From Paraburkholderia nodosa DSM 21604 (GTDB taxonomy: Bacteria; Pseudomonadota; Gammaproteobacteria; Burkholderiales; Burkholderiaceae), in NCBI RefSeq assembly GCF_000519185.1, contig NZ_JAFA01000019.1:1-64000 (forward strand): DNA of 64,000 nucleotides, read 5' to 3'. The notes under the pieces are model-generated. The model was not told the DNA's origin. It saw only the letters and a program-made list of their open reading frames with translations, and made no database searches. A program made the translations under genes and the position numbers. Position 1 is the first letter of the stretch; each line of letters opens with the position of its first letter. Positions 1-7,902 of this stretch are shown here, piece by piece.

Positions 1-282
1 TGCACTGGTACAACTTCGAGCATCGCCACAGCGGCATTCGCTACGTCACACCCGCGCAGCGTCATGCCGGTGAGGATCTGGCAATCCTGCAAGCGCGTCA
101 TCAGACATACCTCCAGGCGCGTGAACGCAATCCGGCACGTTGGTCAGGTCACACACGAGACTGGTCGCCGATCGTCACCGTCACACTCAATCCCGAGCGC
201 GAAGCTGTCATTCGCGACCACCTTCGGGATAAAACGCAATTGGTTGCATGAATCAGGCGACAACCACCTTGACTCGCTCCGG
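1..282 (+). mobile_element. 3' end of an IS3-family insertion sequence
   Basis: The window opens inside an insertion element. It holds the last part of an IS3-type transposase and a short tail that ends near 282. Just beyond, the reverse-strand reading frame of a cyclase gene becomes recognisable, so the IS edge is placed where cyclase homology stops. The exact terminal inverted repeat cannot be fixed because the other end lies outside the window, and no target duplication can be seen. Placement of the edge is approximate by several bases. Confidence 0.6.
3..251 (+). CDS. IS3-family transposase (OrfB), C-terminal fragment
   Basis: The forward frame from base 3 reads HWYNFEHRHSGIRYVTPAQR, the typical end of the DDE integrase core of IS3-family OrfB proteins, where the WYN and HS residues follow the catalytic Glu. 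The distal part has the WSGHTRDW and LNPER elements common at the C terminus of this group. The frame closes with TGA at 249-251. The gene is cut by the window start, not visibly broken. It would catalyse strand transfer of the element, and here it marks the rearrangement that truncated the neighbouring cyclase gene. Confidence 0.75.
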   Translation, partial: HWYNFEHRHSGIRYVTPAQRHAGEDLAILQARHQTYLQARERNPARWSGHTRDWSPIVTVTLNPEREAVIRDHLRDKTQLVA

Positions 283-948
283 TCCGACGGGGTCGTACTC
301 GGTGTGAAGGTCGTCGGTCCGGATCGAGCGCACGACGACCTCGCCAGTATGAACGCCCACGCGAACCTGCAGAGGAATGCCTTTCTCCAGGCGAATGCGG
401 TCGCTATGTCTGCGCATTGCCTGTTGCATCCGCAACGCCGCGAAAAGCGCGCGTTGCGGATGGTCTTCGTGGGCGATGGGGGCGCCGAACAGCGCTAGGA
501 TACCGTCACCAAGCGACTTCGCGACGTAGCCCTCGTAATAGTGGACGGCTTCCATCATCAGCGCGACGACGGGCTCAATCAACTGCTGGGCTGCTTCCGG
601 GTCGAGATCGTGAATCAAGGCTGTAGAACCGGCCATATCCGCGAACAGCGCAGTAATGGTCTTTCGTTCGCCCGCGGTCTCGCCTCTTGCTGCCATCGCG
701 ACATGCTCGGCGCGGATGCGCTCGGCAAGATGGTGCGGCGTGTAATGGACTGGCGCTGGCGCCAGATCAGGAGCGGTTTGCGACGGCACTGGCAAATTAG
801 CGAGCGGTGCCCCACACTCGCTGCAGAATCGGGCAGTGGCAGCGGCTTGACATCCGCAGCGCTCACACGAGCGCTTCAGGATGGTCCCGCATGCTCCGCA
901 GAAGCTAGCCCCGGTGAGATTCTCAAATCCGCAGGTTGTGCAGCGCAT
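253..948 (-). pseudogene. Zinc-ribbon adenylate/guanylate cyclase, truncated by the IS
   Basis: The protein begins with a double zinc ribbon (Cys 3/6/17/20 and 28/31/42/45) followed from about residue 93 by a class III nucleotide cyclase domain with the metal-binding FADMAGST and GDGILALFG segments. Relatives are usually around 1000 residues, with an AAA ATPase and TPR repeats after the cyclase. Here only 231 residues remain. Homology ends after HTEYDPVG, inside the cyclase core, and the last nine residues are encoded by the IS end. The later catalytic residues are missing, so the product is almost surely inactive. The start matches the usual MxCxxC beginning of this family. Confidence 0.8.
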
Positions 949-1598
949 ACAGCCTCGTCGCGGCCAGGAAGCAACATGGTCTCATTATGCGCTGCATGCA
1001 CGGATGCAGCAGCCCCGGCATCCACCTGGCATCGAGCGCTAAATATTGCTCGAAACGTCGCTCATACCCATTCTCCCGAGGAGAAGAAGCGTCATTACGC
1101 CGGTGCGGAAAGTGAGATCGCCAGCTGCAGCTGCAGTTACGCCGGCGCATGCCCATCGAGATCATCGAAATCGACGCCAAACCGCCCGGCGAAGGCTATG
1201 TGCTGGCGAACATCACGCACACGCGCTTGCCATACCTATGCCATCACCCCTTTGGGGAGCGCCCCCGAAACAGTCGATGATAGAAGCTCAGCATCGTGAG
1301 TCAATGAACGGCAGTGAGTTGTTCCGTTCATTGAAAATACGCTAGTCCCGTTTGTAAATTTGCTTAATCACGGGTTACGATGCCACCCTAACGTTGATCA
1401 ATCGTCGTCAACGGACCGAAATGCGCGCCAAAAGCCGTCACGTCGTCTCCGGGCTAGCAGGCAAAGGTAAACGCATACCCTGCATCACTATTCGCTAACT
1501 GTACGGATTTCCGGCGGTCATATAGAGACTCGCCGTTCAGCGCCGCCCGCTGGCCTGTTAGCAGGCCTCGCACACATCGATCGCAAGCAGAATCGCCA
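949..1598. other. 650-bp gap without a recognisable gene
   Basis: No frame here resembles a known protein. A short forward open stretch around 1146-1280 (MPIEIIEIDAKPPGEGY at its start) looks protein-like but is not recognised and ends quickly, so it may be a decayed remnant. The AT-richer part from about 1340 to 1590 probably holds the promoter of the AraC gene and of the broken cyclase. No convincing operator or hairpin was seen. Confidence 0.4.
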
Positions 1599-2522
1599 AT
1601 GGATCCGCTTTCGGATGTTCTTTCTTTACTGAAGCCGTGCAGCCAACTGTTTGCCGCGTTCGACTCCGCGGGAGCTTGGTCGTTTTCGTTCCCACCTTAC
1701 ACCGGCATCAAGTTTGCGGCGGTCCTTCAAGGCGGGTGCTGGGGAATCGTCACCGGGACAGATCGCCCCATCCGCCTTGAAGAAGGCGACTGCTTTCTCC
1801 TGAACAGCGGCTGTGAGATCGTTCTCTCGTCCGATTTATCACTGCCTGCGCAAGATTCGTCGATCATCATGAACTCCATCGATCGTGACGGCATTGCTGT
1901 TCACAACGGCGGCGGCGATGTCCTCCTGATTGGCGGTTTCTTTACGTTTTCCAGCGAGCACGCGGCCCTGCTGCTCAGCGCGTTGCCGCCGTTCGCGAAA
2001 CCACCTCGCTCGTCGAATCAGGCGGCCGTGTTGCGCTGGTCGCTCGATCAGTTGAAGTCGGAACTGCGCGAAGGAATGCCCGGCGGCGTCCTCGTGGCGA
2101 ATCATCTGCTGCATCTGATGCTTGTGCAGATGCTGCGTCTGCATACGACTACGGTAACATCCGCTGATTCGCCCGCGGGTTGGCTCAGGGGTCTGTCCGA
2201 CCGCCGGATCCAGGCCGCGATCAGCGCGATGCATGCGGAGCCAGCCCGCCACTGGAGACTGGAGGAACTCGCGCGTATCGCAGGGCTGTCACGAACAATC
2301 TTTGCGCAGCGTTTCAAGCGACTAGTAGGAGAAACGACGATGAGCTATCTGATGCATTGGCGCATGCTGCTCGCCACGAATCGCCTCCGACACCACGACG
2401 AAAGCATCACGTCAATCGCATTCGCGCTCGGCTACGAATCCGAAAGCGCGTTCTGCACCGCATTCAAGCGGGCGATGGCCTGTTCGCCGACTCAATATCG
2501 GCGTCGCTCCTCCCTGTCTTGA
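1599..2522 (+). CDS. AraC-family transcriptional regulator with cupin sensor
   Basis: A 307-residue regulator. The N-terminal two thirds resembles the cupin-type AraC sensor domain (glycine-rich strands such as LQGGCWGIVTG and a RLEEGDCFLLNSG turn). The C-terminal 100 residues carry both AraC helix-turn-helix motifs: LARIAGLSRTIFAQRFKR, then the ITSIAFALGYESESAFCTAF signature ending PTQYRR. It lies 240 bp upstream of the 120-aa/Rieske gene pair on the same strand, so activation of that unit is a reasonable guess. Family assignment is firm, ligand and target are not. The ATG at 1599 gives the expected full sensor domain. Confidence 0.9.
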   Translation: MDPLSDVLSLLKPCSQLFAAFDSAGAWSFSFPPYTGIKFAAVLQGGCWGIVTGTDRPIRLEEGDCFLLNSGCEIVLSSDLSLPAQDSSIIMNSIDRDGIAVHNGGGDVLLIGGFFTFSSEHAALLLSALPPFAKPPRSSNQAAVLRWSLDQLKSELREGMPGGVLVANHLLHLMLVQMLRLHTTTVTSADSPAGWLRGLSDRRIQAAISAMHAEPARHWRLEELARIAGLSRTIFAQRFKRLVGETTMSYLMHWRMLLATNRLRHHDESITSIAFALGYESESAFCTAFKRAMACSPTQYRRRSSLS

Positions 2523-2761
2523 CCACTTTCCACACGCATTGCGCCCCTTGCGGTGTCAATCAGGTATTGCATCGAGCGGCCTCGGAAATCCGTACGCTTC
2601 ATAAACATAACCGAACTCGATCGAAATACTGCTCCCCGACCGCGAACTAACATTCAAATGCGTCCAGTGTCCTCACGGATCCAAGACTGGATGTGAAGCG
2701 ATCGACATACATAAAACGAAACCTGCGCAATCGCAAGGCGAACACAGGTAGGAGGAGCGCA

Positions 2762-3124
2762 ATGGACTTTGCTGTATCCACGAATACCGGCCGGCTTCCA
2801 GATGAATTTAAGGATATCGAATCATTCTTTGATCGTTGGGGTGCACCGACTTCGCACGAGCGGTGGATCAACCGCGCCGCGGCCCCATATCCTGAAATCG
2901 TGAAGTTTTACGAAGCGATGTTAGCGCGCGCTGAAGAAGCAACCATCTATCTTGAACAGTTCCCGGCCGACGACATGCCCGAACCGGCACAGAATCTGTT
3001 CCGGCTTCTGCTCTCGATGTGCCACGCCGCGATCGCGGTGGAAGTGCACGGGGCGCAGGGTATCCGCCACGCACCGCCGGTCCATGCGCTGAAGATCGTG
3101 ACCGGTTTCCACCCCCATGGGTGA
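2762..3124 (+). CDS. Conserved 120-aa protein paired with a Rieske oxygenase
   Basis: The product is a soluble, mostly helical-looking 120-residue protein with no signal peptide or membrane segment. I do not recognise its family. The start at 2762 is chosen over an upstream in-frame ATG because a strong GGAGG-type site precedes it, and because it gives exactly the length of the homologue at 53089-53451, with about two thirds identical residues by hand alignment. Shared blocks are TSHERW, PYPEIV, AEEA, YLEQFP, DMPEPAQNLF and HALKI. It is followed 56 bp later by a Rieske oxygenase, as is the other copy. It may be an accessory, assembly or substrate-delivery subunit of that enzyme. This is inference from duplicated neighbourhood only. 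Confidence 0.8.
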   Translation: MDFAVSTNTGRLPDEFKDIESFFDRWGAPTSHERWINRAAAPYPEIVKFYEAMLARAEEATIYLEQFPADDMPEPAQNLFRLLLSMCHAAIAVEVHGAQGIRHAPPVHALKIVTGFHPHG

Positions 3125-3180
3125 GCGTAGCGACTTCGATCCCGATTGCTTTCCAGTTCTATCCATCCGCAGGAGCCGAC

Positions 3181-4425
3181 ATGAATCACCCTTCCGAACT
3201 CCCCTCCGACTTGACCGAATCCGCTGGCCTGAACACCGAAGCGATGCCCGTTTCGCTCTATACCGATCCGGCGCAGTATGAAATTGAGCGCGAGCGTATT
3301 TTCCGCCGCGCATGGTTGAAGGTCGGCCGTGTCGAGCAGATCCCGAATCGCGGCGATTTCTTCGTCAAGGATATCGCAGTACTGAAGGCATCCGTCATCA
3401 TCGTGCATTCGGAAGACGGCCAGATCCGCGCCTTCCACAACGTCTGCGCGCACCGAGCAAACATTGTCGAGCACCGCTCAGGCGGTAACGCGAAGCGCTT
3501 CGTATGCCGTTATCACAGCTGGGGCTACAACAATTCGGGCGAGCTCGCACACGTGCCCGACCAACCTGGATTCTTCCACCTGAACAAGAAGAAGTGCGGA
3601 CTGACGCCAGTCTCACTCGATGTCTGGGAAGGTTGGATCTTTGTCAATCTGGCACCGACACCGGAAGTCAGCCTGAAGGAGTTTCTGGGGCCTATCGGTG
3701 ATGCGCTTGCGGGCATCGCCTATCCGGGTGCAGAGCATGCGCTCGTGCTACGCGGCGAGTTCAAGGCGAACTGGAAACTCGTCGCTGAAAACTTCAGCGA
3801 GGCGTATCACATCTCGTCGATTCACCCGAAGACGCTTGGACCGATCTACGCCGGCCCGCTCAATCCGTTCAGCAGGCCGATCAGCGCGAACGTCCATGGC
3901 GCGCATCGCACAATGTCGACGTGGCTCAATCCAGCGGCCACGCCGTTCGCCAACGCGAAAGTCGCGCAGTGGCTGTTCAGTGCCGATCACTCGGTCACTG
4001 GCACGCGCAAGGAAGGGCAGACCAATCCGCTCGTCGAACACAAAGCGATCAATCCAACAAAAAGTGACCTTTGGGCCAGCGACGTCAACTGGTTCTTCCC
4101 GAACTGGCACATGCAGATCTCGGCGAACCAGTTCTGGACACACGAATTCTGGCCGACTTCGGCGACGTCCACGATCTGGGAATCGCGCTTCTACTTCAAG
4201 AAAGCGGAGACTGTGCGCGAGCGCCTGCAGCGCGAACACTTCACGTCGCACATCACCGACACGATGCTCGAAGACCTCGGCAACATCGAGAGCATGCAGC
4301 GCGGGATGGAATCGGGCGCGAAATCCTTCGTCCACTTCAACGAGAGCGAGATCCTGTGCCGTCACGGACTTGAGCAGGTCGTCAAATGGTCGGCCGCGAC
4401 GAGCGCAAGGGACGCGCTGGCCTGA
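3181..4425 (+). CDS. Rieske non-heme iron oxygenase, alpha subunit (copy 1)
   Basis: A 414-residue aromatic-ring-hydroxylating-type oxygenase. The Rieske [2Fe-2S] ligands are Cys89-x-His91 and Cys109-x2-His112. The mononuclear iron site shows His210 and His215 in ENFSEAYHISSIHP. The usual bridging Asp between the centres is Glu207, as in carnitine/betaine-type Rieske enzymes. The start at 3181 follows an AGGAG site and matches the 414-residue paralogue at 51792-53036. No beta subunit is nearby, which suggests a homo-oligomeric alpha-only enzyme. No reductase is encoded beside it; the only candidate in the window is at 50738-51712. The substrate is unknown. Downstream aldehyde and GMC dehydrogenases fit oxidation of a hydroxylated product. 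Confidence 0.92.
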   Translation: MNHPSELPSDLTESAGLNTEAMPVSLYTDPAQYEIERERIFRRAWLKVGRVEQIPNRGDFFVKDIAVLKASVIIVHSEDGQIRAFHNVCAHRANIVEHRSGGNAKRFVCRYHSWGYNNSGELAHVPDQPGFFHLNKKKCGLTPVSLDVWEGWIFVNLAPTPEVSLKEFLGPIGDALAGIAYPGAEHALVLRGEFKANWKLVAENFSEAYHISSIHPKTLGPIYAGPLNPFSRPISANVHGAHRTMSTWLNPAATPFANAKVAQWLFSADHSVTGTRKEGQTNPLVEHKAINPTKSDLWASDVNWFFPNWHMQISANQFWTHEFWPTSATSTIWESRFYFKKAETVRERLQREHFTSHITDTMLEDLGNIESMQRGMESGAKSFVHFNESEILCRHGLEQVVKWSAATSARDALA

Positions 4426-4478
4426 CTAAGCGTTGATCGGCGAGATCGAGGGGCGCCGACGAGCGAGCTCGCGGTTGG

Positions 4479-4502
4479 GGCAACCCCCTATGGCGGGTTG
4501 CC
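4479..4502 (+). terminator. Hairpin after Rieske gene
   Basis: GGCAACCC and GGGTTGCC form a perfect 8-bp stem with an 8-base loop 53 bases after the Rieske stop codon. The sequence beyond is AT-rich but lacks a clean T run, so an intrinsic terminator is likely rather than certain. It separates the Rieske unit from the operator and promoter of the aldehyde dehydrogenase. Confidence 0.5.
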
Positions 4503-4525
4503 GATTAAATGCATAAATTATTTAA

Positions 4526-4539
4526 CTAACGTTAGGTAT
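4526..4539. promoter_or_regulatory. CTAAC-N4-GTTAG-like operator before aldehyde dehydrogenase
   Basis: The 14-mer CTAACGTTAGGTAT fits the CTAAC-N4-GTTAG pattern with two mismatches in the right half, and it also contains the perfect 10-bp palindrome CTAACGTTAG. It lies about 100 bp before the chosen start of the aldehyde dehydrogenase. Related sites occur at 40624, 49028, 49192, 53516, 56084 and 56194. A TetR-type repressor binding such repeats is the simplest reading. Confidence 0.55.
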
Positions 4540-4635
4540 TTTATGCGGAACGGTGTGGTCTGCACGCATTGCGCCGTCCGCCATGTCGTCCACCCTAACC
4601 CGACGCCCGATCAAGACAGTTACGGAAGCAAATTT

Positions 4636-6135
4636 ATGCCACTCAGTCTAAGCCTGATCCGCGACGAGCTGAAACTTCAGCCCGGACGCCTATTCATCGA
4701 CGGAAAATGGCACGACTGGGAAGGCGACCGGTTCGATCAGATTCACCCCTCCACAAACGAGGTGATGGCGAGCTTCGCGCAAGCCGGCGTGCGCGGCGCC
4801 AATCAGGCGGTCGCGGCCGCCCGACGCGCGTTCGACGAAGGTCCGTGGCCGAAGATGCGCGCGCACGACCGCAAGCGAATGCTGCAGCCGATCGTCGAGC
4901 GCATCTACGCGGCCGAGAAGGAGGTCGCACAGCTCCAGACGCTAGACAACGGCATTCCGTTCACCTTTAGTCGTAACTCCCGCGTCTCGCCCAAGGCGGC
5001 CGCTGATATCTTCGACCACTTCCTCGGCTGGATCGACAAGATCAACGGCGAGACCTATCCGCAGTTCTCCAGCGCGTCGAACATGCAGTACATGACGTTC
5101 CGGGAGCCGGCCGGCGTCGTGGCCGCAATCCTGCCCTACAACGGGCCGGTAATGACGTTCGCGATGAAGGTCGCGCCCGCGCTCGCGTGCGGCTGCACGG
5201 TGGTCGTCAAGCCGTCCGAATTCACGAACCTCGCGGCGCTGAAGCTGGCGGACATCATCGCGCAGAGCGATCTGCCGCCGGGCGTGTTCAACATCGTCAC
5301 GGGCGGCGCGGAGACAGGCATGGCGCTGTCATCACATCCAGGAGTCGACAAGGTCACGTTCACCGGCAGCCCGACCGTCGGCGAGCAAATCACGATTGCC
5401 AGTGTGTCCAACATGAAGCGGCTGTCGCTCGAACTCGGCGGCAAGAGCGCCGCGCTCGTGTTTCCCGACACCGAGAGCGTCGCTGCCAACGCGACCACGC
5501 TGATGGGCCTGTGTTCGACGTTTCTGTCCGGACAGGTTTGCTCGACACCGACGCGTGCGGTCGTGCACAAGTCGATCATGGACGAGTTCCTGCACCACGC
5601 CGCAGAGCAGGTGAAGCAGGTGCGCTTTGGCGATCCTTTCGATCCCGCCACCACGTCCGCCCCGATCATCTCGAAGCGTCAGAAGGAGCGAATTCTTGGC
5701 TACATCGACATTGGCAGGAAGGAAGGCGCCGAGCTGAAGTTCGGTGGGGGCGCGCCCGGCGGCGAACTCGCCAATGGAAACTGGATCGAGCCGGCACTGT
5801 TCGCGAACGTGCGCAACGACATGACGATCGCGCGTGAGGAGATCTTCGGGCCAGTGCTCTCGGTGATTCCGTTCGAGACGGAAGAAGAGGCAATCAGGAT
5901 AGCGAATGACAGCGCGTTTGGGCTGGCCGGCTGCGTCTACACGTCCAACGTCAAGCGTGCGTTCCGCGTCGCGCGCGCGATACGTAGCGGGTCGATCGGC
6001 GTGAACGGCTACGCGAGCGTACCGAACGCACCGATGGGTGGCGTAAAGCGCTCCGGTGTCGGTCGCGAAGGAGGCTGGGCGACGATCGAAGCGTTTACCG
6101 AGCTCAAGACCGTCAACTTCAACCTTGATGGCTGA
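4636..6135 (+). CDS. NAD(P)-dependent aldehyde dehydrogenase
   Basis: A 499-residue ALDH superfamily enzyme that oxidises an aldehyde to the acid. The general base is in LELGGKSAAL and the catalytic cysteine in SGQVCSTPTR. The usual PWN oxyanion segment reads LPYNGPV. The C-terminal FGLAGCVY and PMGGVKRSGVGREGG segments are typical. The frame is open further upstream to 4498, but that extension runs through the operator region and lacks family similarity, so ATG 4636 is preferred. The next gene (GMC oxidoreductase) starts 27 bp downstream, so the two are probably co-transcribed for successive alcohol and aldehyde oxidation. Confidence 0.93.
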   Translation: MPLSLSLIRDELKLQPGRLFIDGKWHDWEGDRFDQIHPSTNEVMASFAQAGVRGANQAVAAARRAFDEGPWPKMRAHDRKRMLQPIVERIYAAEKEVAQLQTLDNGIPFTFSRNSRVSPKAAADIFDHFLGWIDKINGETYPQFSSASNMQYMTFREPAGVVAAILPYNGPVMTFAMKVAPALACGCTVVVKPSEFTNLAALKLADIIAQSDLPPGVFNIVTGGAETGMALSSHPGVDKVTFTGSPTVGEQITIASVSNMKRLSLELGGKSAALVFPDTESVAANATTLMGLCSTFLSGQVCSTPTRAVVHKSIMDEFLHHAAEQVKQVRFGDPFDPATTSAPIISKRQKERILGYIDIGRKEGAELKFGGGAPGGELANGNWIEPALFANVRNDMTIAREEIFGPVLSVIPFETEEEAIRIANDSAFGLAGCVYTSNVKRAFRVARAIRSGSIGVNGYASVPNAPMGGVKRSGVGREGGWATIEAFTELKTVNFNLDG

Positions 6136-6162
6136 GGCAAGCATGTCCCAGGAACAAGAAAT

Positions 6163-7884
6163 ATGACTGAAACATTCGACTACGTGATTGTGGGCGCGGG
6201 CAGCGCCGGCTGCGTGCTGGCCATGCGGCTGTCCGAGGCCGGTCATTCCGTCTGCGTGCTGGAAGCTGGCCCGAAAGACAGCAGCCCGTATATCCACATA
6301 CCGGCCGGATACATCAAGAATTTGTTCAACCCGAAGCTGATCTGGGATTTCAAGAGCGAGCCCAATGCCGCCACCGGCAACCGCGCACTCAGCCTCACGC
6401 AGGGCCGCGTGCTTGGCGGCTCCGGCTCGATCAACGGCATGGTCTACAACCGCGGCCAGCACGCCGATTTCGACGGCTGGGCGGCGCGCGGCAATCCGGG
6501 CTGGTGCTACCAGGATGTGCTGCCATACTTCAAGAAGGCGGAAACGCGCATCGGCGAGGGCGACGACCACTATCGCGGCCGCACTGGCCCGTTGCCGGTC
6601 ACCGACCCGGTGCAGTCGAGCCCGCTGTGCGACATCTTCGTCAAGGCGGTGAAGAGCCTCGGCTACCCCCACGTGAGGGATCACAATGCCGAGGCTCAGG
6701 ACGGCGTCGGCCCGTGGCAGTTCACGATCGATTCGCGCGGCCACACCATGCGCCGCATGAGCGCCGCACAGGCGTATCTGCGCCCGGCGATCAAGACTGG
6801 CCGCGTCGACGTTCGCCCGGACAGCCCGGCCACGCGCGTGCTGCTGGAGAACCGGCGCGCGCTCGGCGTGCGCTATCGCGCGGGAGGCACGAGCGGCACC
6901 GGCTCGCCGGAGCGCGAGGTGCGTGCGCGTCGCGAGGTGATCGTCTCGGCCGGCGCGCTGAACACGCCGCGCCTGCTGCAGATTTCCGGCATCGGTTCCG
7001 CCGATCATCTGCGCTCCATCGGCGTGAGCGTCGAAGTGAATCTGCCGGGCGTGGGCGCGAACTTGTGCGATCACTACAACCTGCGTGTCGCCGCAAAGGT
7101 CAGAAACATTTCGACGATCAACGAGCGCGGCCGCGGCCTGCCGCTCGCGTGGGAGATCGCGAAATACTTCACGGGCCGGCCGAGCATCCTCAGCATGGGG
7201 CCGGTACCCATGCGCTTTTTCTTCCGCTCGGCCCCTTCGCTGCCGACGCCGGATCTCCAGGTATCGTTTACGCCCGGCAGCTATCGCGAAGGCTTGCCCG
7301 GCCTCCTCGACCACTATCCCGGCATGACGCTTGGCGGCCACAAGCAGCGCCCGGAAAGCCGCGGATACGTGAAGGCGCTTTCGACGAACATCGACATCGC
7401 CCCGCTGATCCAGCCGAACTACCTGGCGGCGCAGTCGGATCAAGATGCGATGGTCGCGGTCGTGAAGATGGCGCGCGCAGTGCTGCAAGCACGCCCATTC
7501 GCCCCGTACTATGTCGATGAGATATTCCCCGGAAACGATATCCGCACGGACCAGGAGATTCTCGACTTTGCGCGCGAGCGAGGCGGCACCGTGTATCACC
7601 ACAACGGCACCGCGCGGATGGGCCCGGACAGGGACCCGTACGCGGTCGTCGACGCGCGCTTGCGCGTGCGCGGCGTCGAAGGATTGCGGGTCGCCGATGC
7701 TTCCGTCATGCCCGCGCCGATTTCCGGCGCGACCAACGCGTCGGTAATCATGATCGGCGAGAAGGCAGCCGATCTGATCTTGAAGGACGCCGCGCAGCCG
7801 TTGCGCCGAGGTACCGAGCACCCGTCGAACGAAAACGGCACGACAGGCGCATGGGAGATGACCACGCTCTCACACGCACTCTGA
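6163..7884 (+). CDS. GMC-family FAD oxidoreductase (choline/alcohol dehydrogenase-like)
   Basis: A 573-residue GMC flavoenzyme. It shows the FAD dinucleotide motif VIVGAGSAGCV near residue 8, the first GMC signature GRVLGGSGSINGMVYNRG near 82, the second signature GALNTPRLLQISGIG, and the C-terminal active-site YHHNGTARMG and ISGATNASVIMIGEKAADLI. Such enzymes oxidise primary alcohols to aldehydes. Together with the upstream aldehyde dehydrogenase this gives alcohol-to-acid conversion, plausibly of the Rieske product. It is convergent with the Old Yellow Enzyme gene, with only 18 bp between stops. Confidence 0.93.
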   Translation: MTETFDYVIVGAGSAGCVLAMRLSEAGHSVCVLEAGPKDSSPYIHIPAGYIKNLFNPKLIWDFKSEPNAATGNRALSLTQGRVLGGSGSINGMVYNRGQHADFDGWAARGNPGWCYQDVLPYFKKAETRIGEGDDHYRGRTGPLPVTDPVQSSPLCDIFVKAVKSLGYPHVRDHNAEAQDGVGPWQFTIDSRGHTMRRMSAAQAYLRPAIKTGRVDVRPDSPATRVLLENRRALGVRYRAGGTSGTGSPEREVRARREVIVSAGALNTPRLLQISGIGSADHLRSIGVSVEVNLPGVGANLCDHYNLRVAAKVRNISTINERGRGLPLAWEIAKYFTGRPSILSMGPVPMRFFFRSAPSLPTPDLQVSFTPGSYREGLPGLLDHYPGMTLGGHKQRPESRGYVKALSTNIDIAPLIQPNYLAAQSDQDAMVAVVKMARAVLQARPFAPYYVDEIFPGNDIRTDQEILDFARERGGTVYHHNGTARMGPDRDPYAVVDARLRVRGVEGLRVADASVMPAPISGATNASVIMIGEKAADLILKDAAQPLRRGTEHPSNENGTTGAWEMTTLSHAL

Positions 7885-7902
7885 CGCGCGCTCGAACGCC
7901 AT

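Noticed and set aside
541..1299. A 252-aa forward open frame over the cyclase gene
   Set aside because: It lies antisense to the well-supported zinc-ribbon cyclase and has no recognisable domain; it is open because of high GC.
2646..2659. A CTAAC half-site upstream of the first Rieske unit
   Set aside because: Only the left half (CTAACATTC) matches, and the right half is AAATG, so it is not counted with the operators.
5332..7821. An 829-aa reverse open frame
   Set aside because: It is antisense to the aldehyde dehydrogenase and GMC genes, with low-complexity Arg/His/Ala content and no motif.
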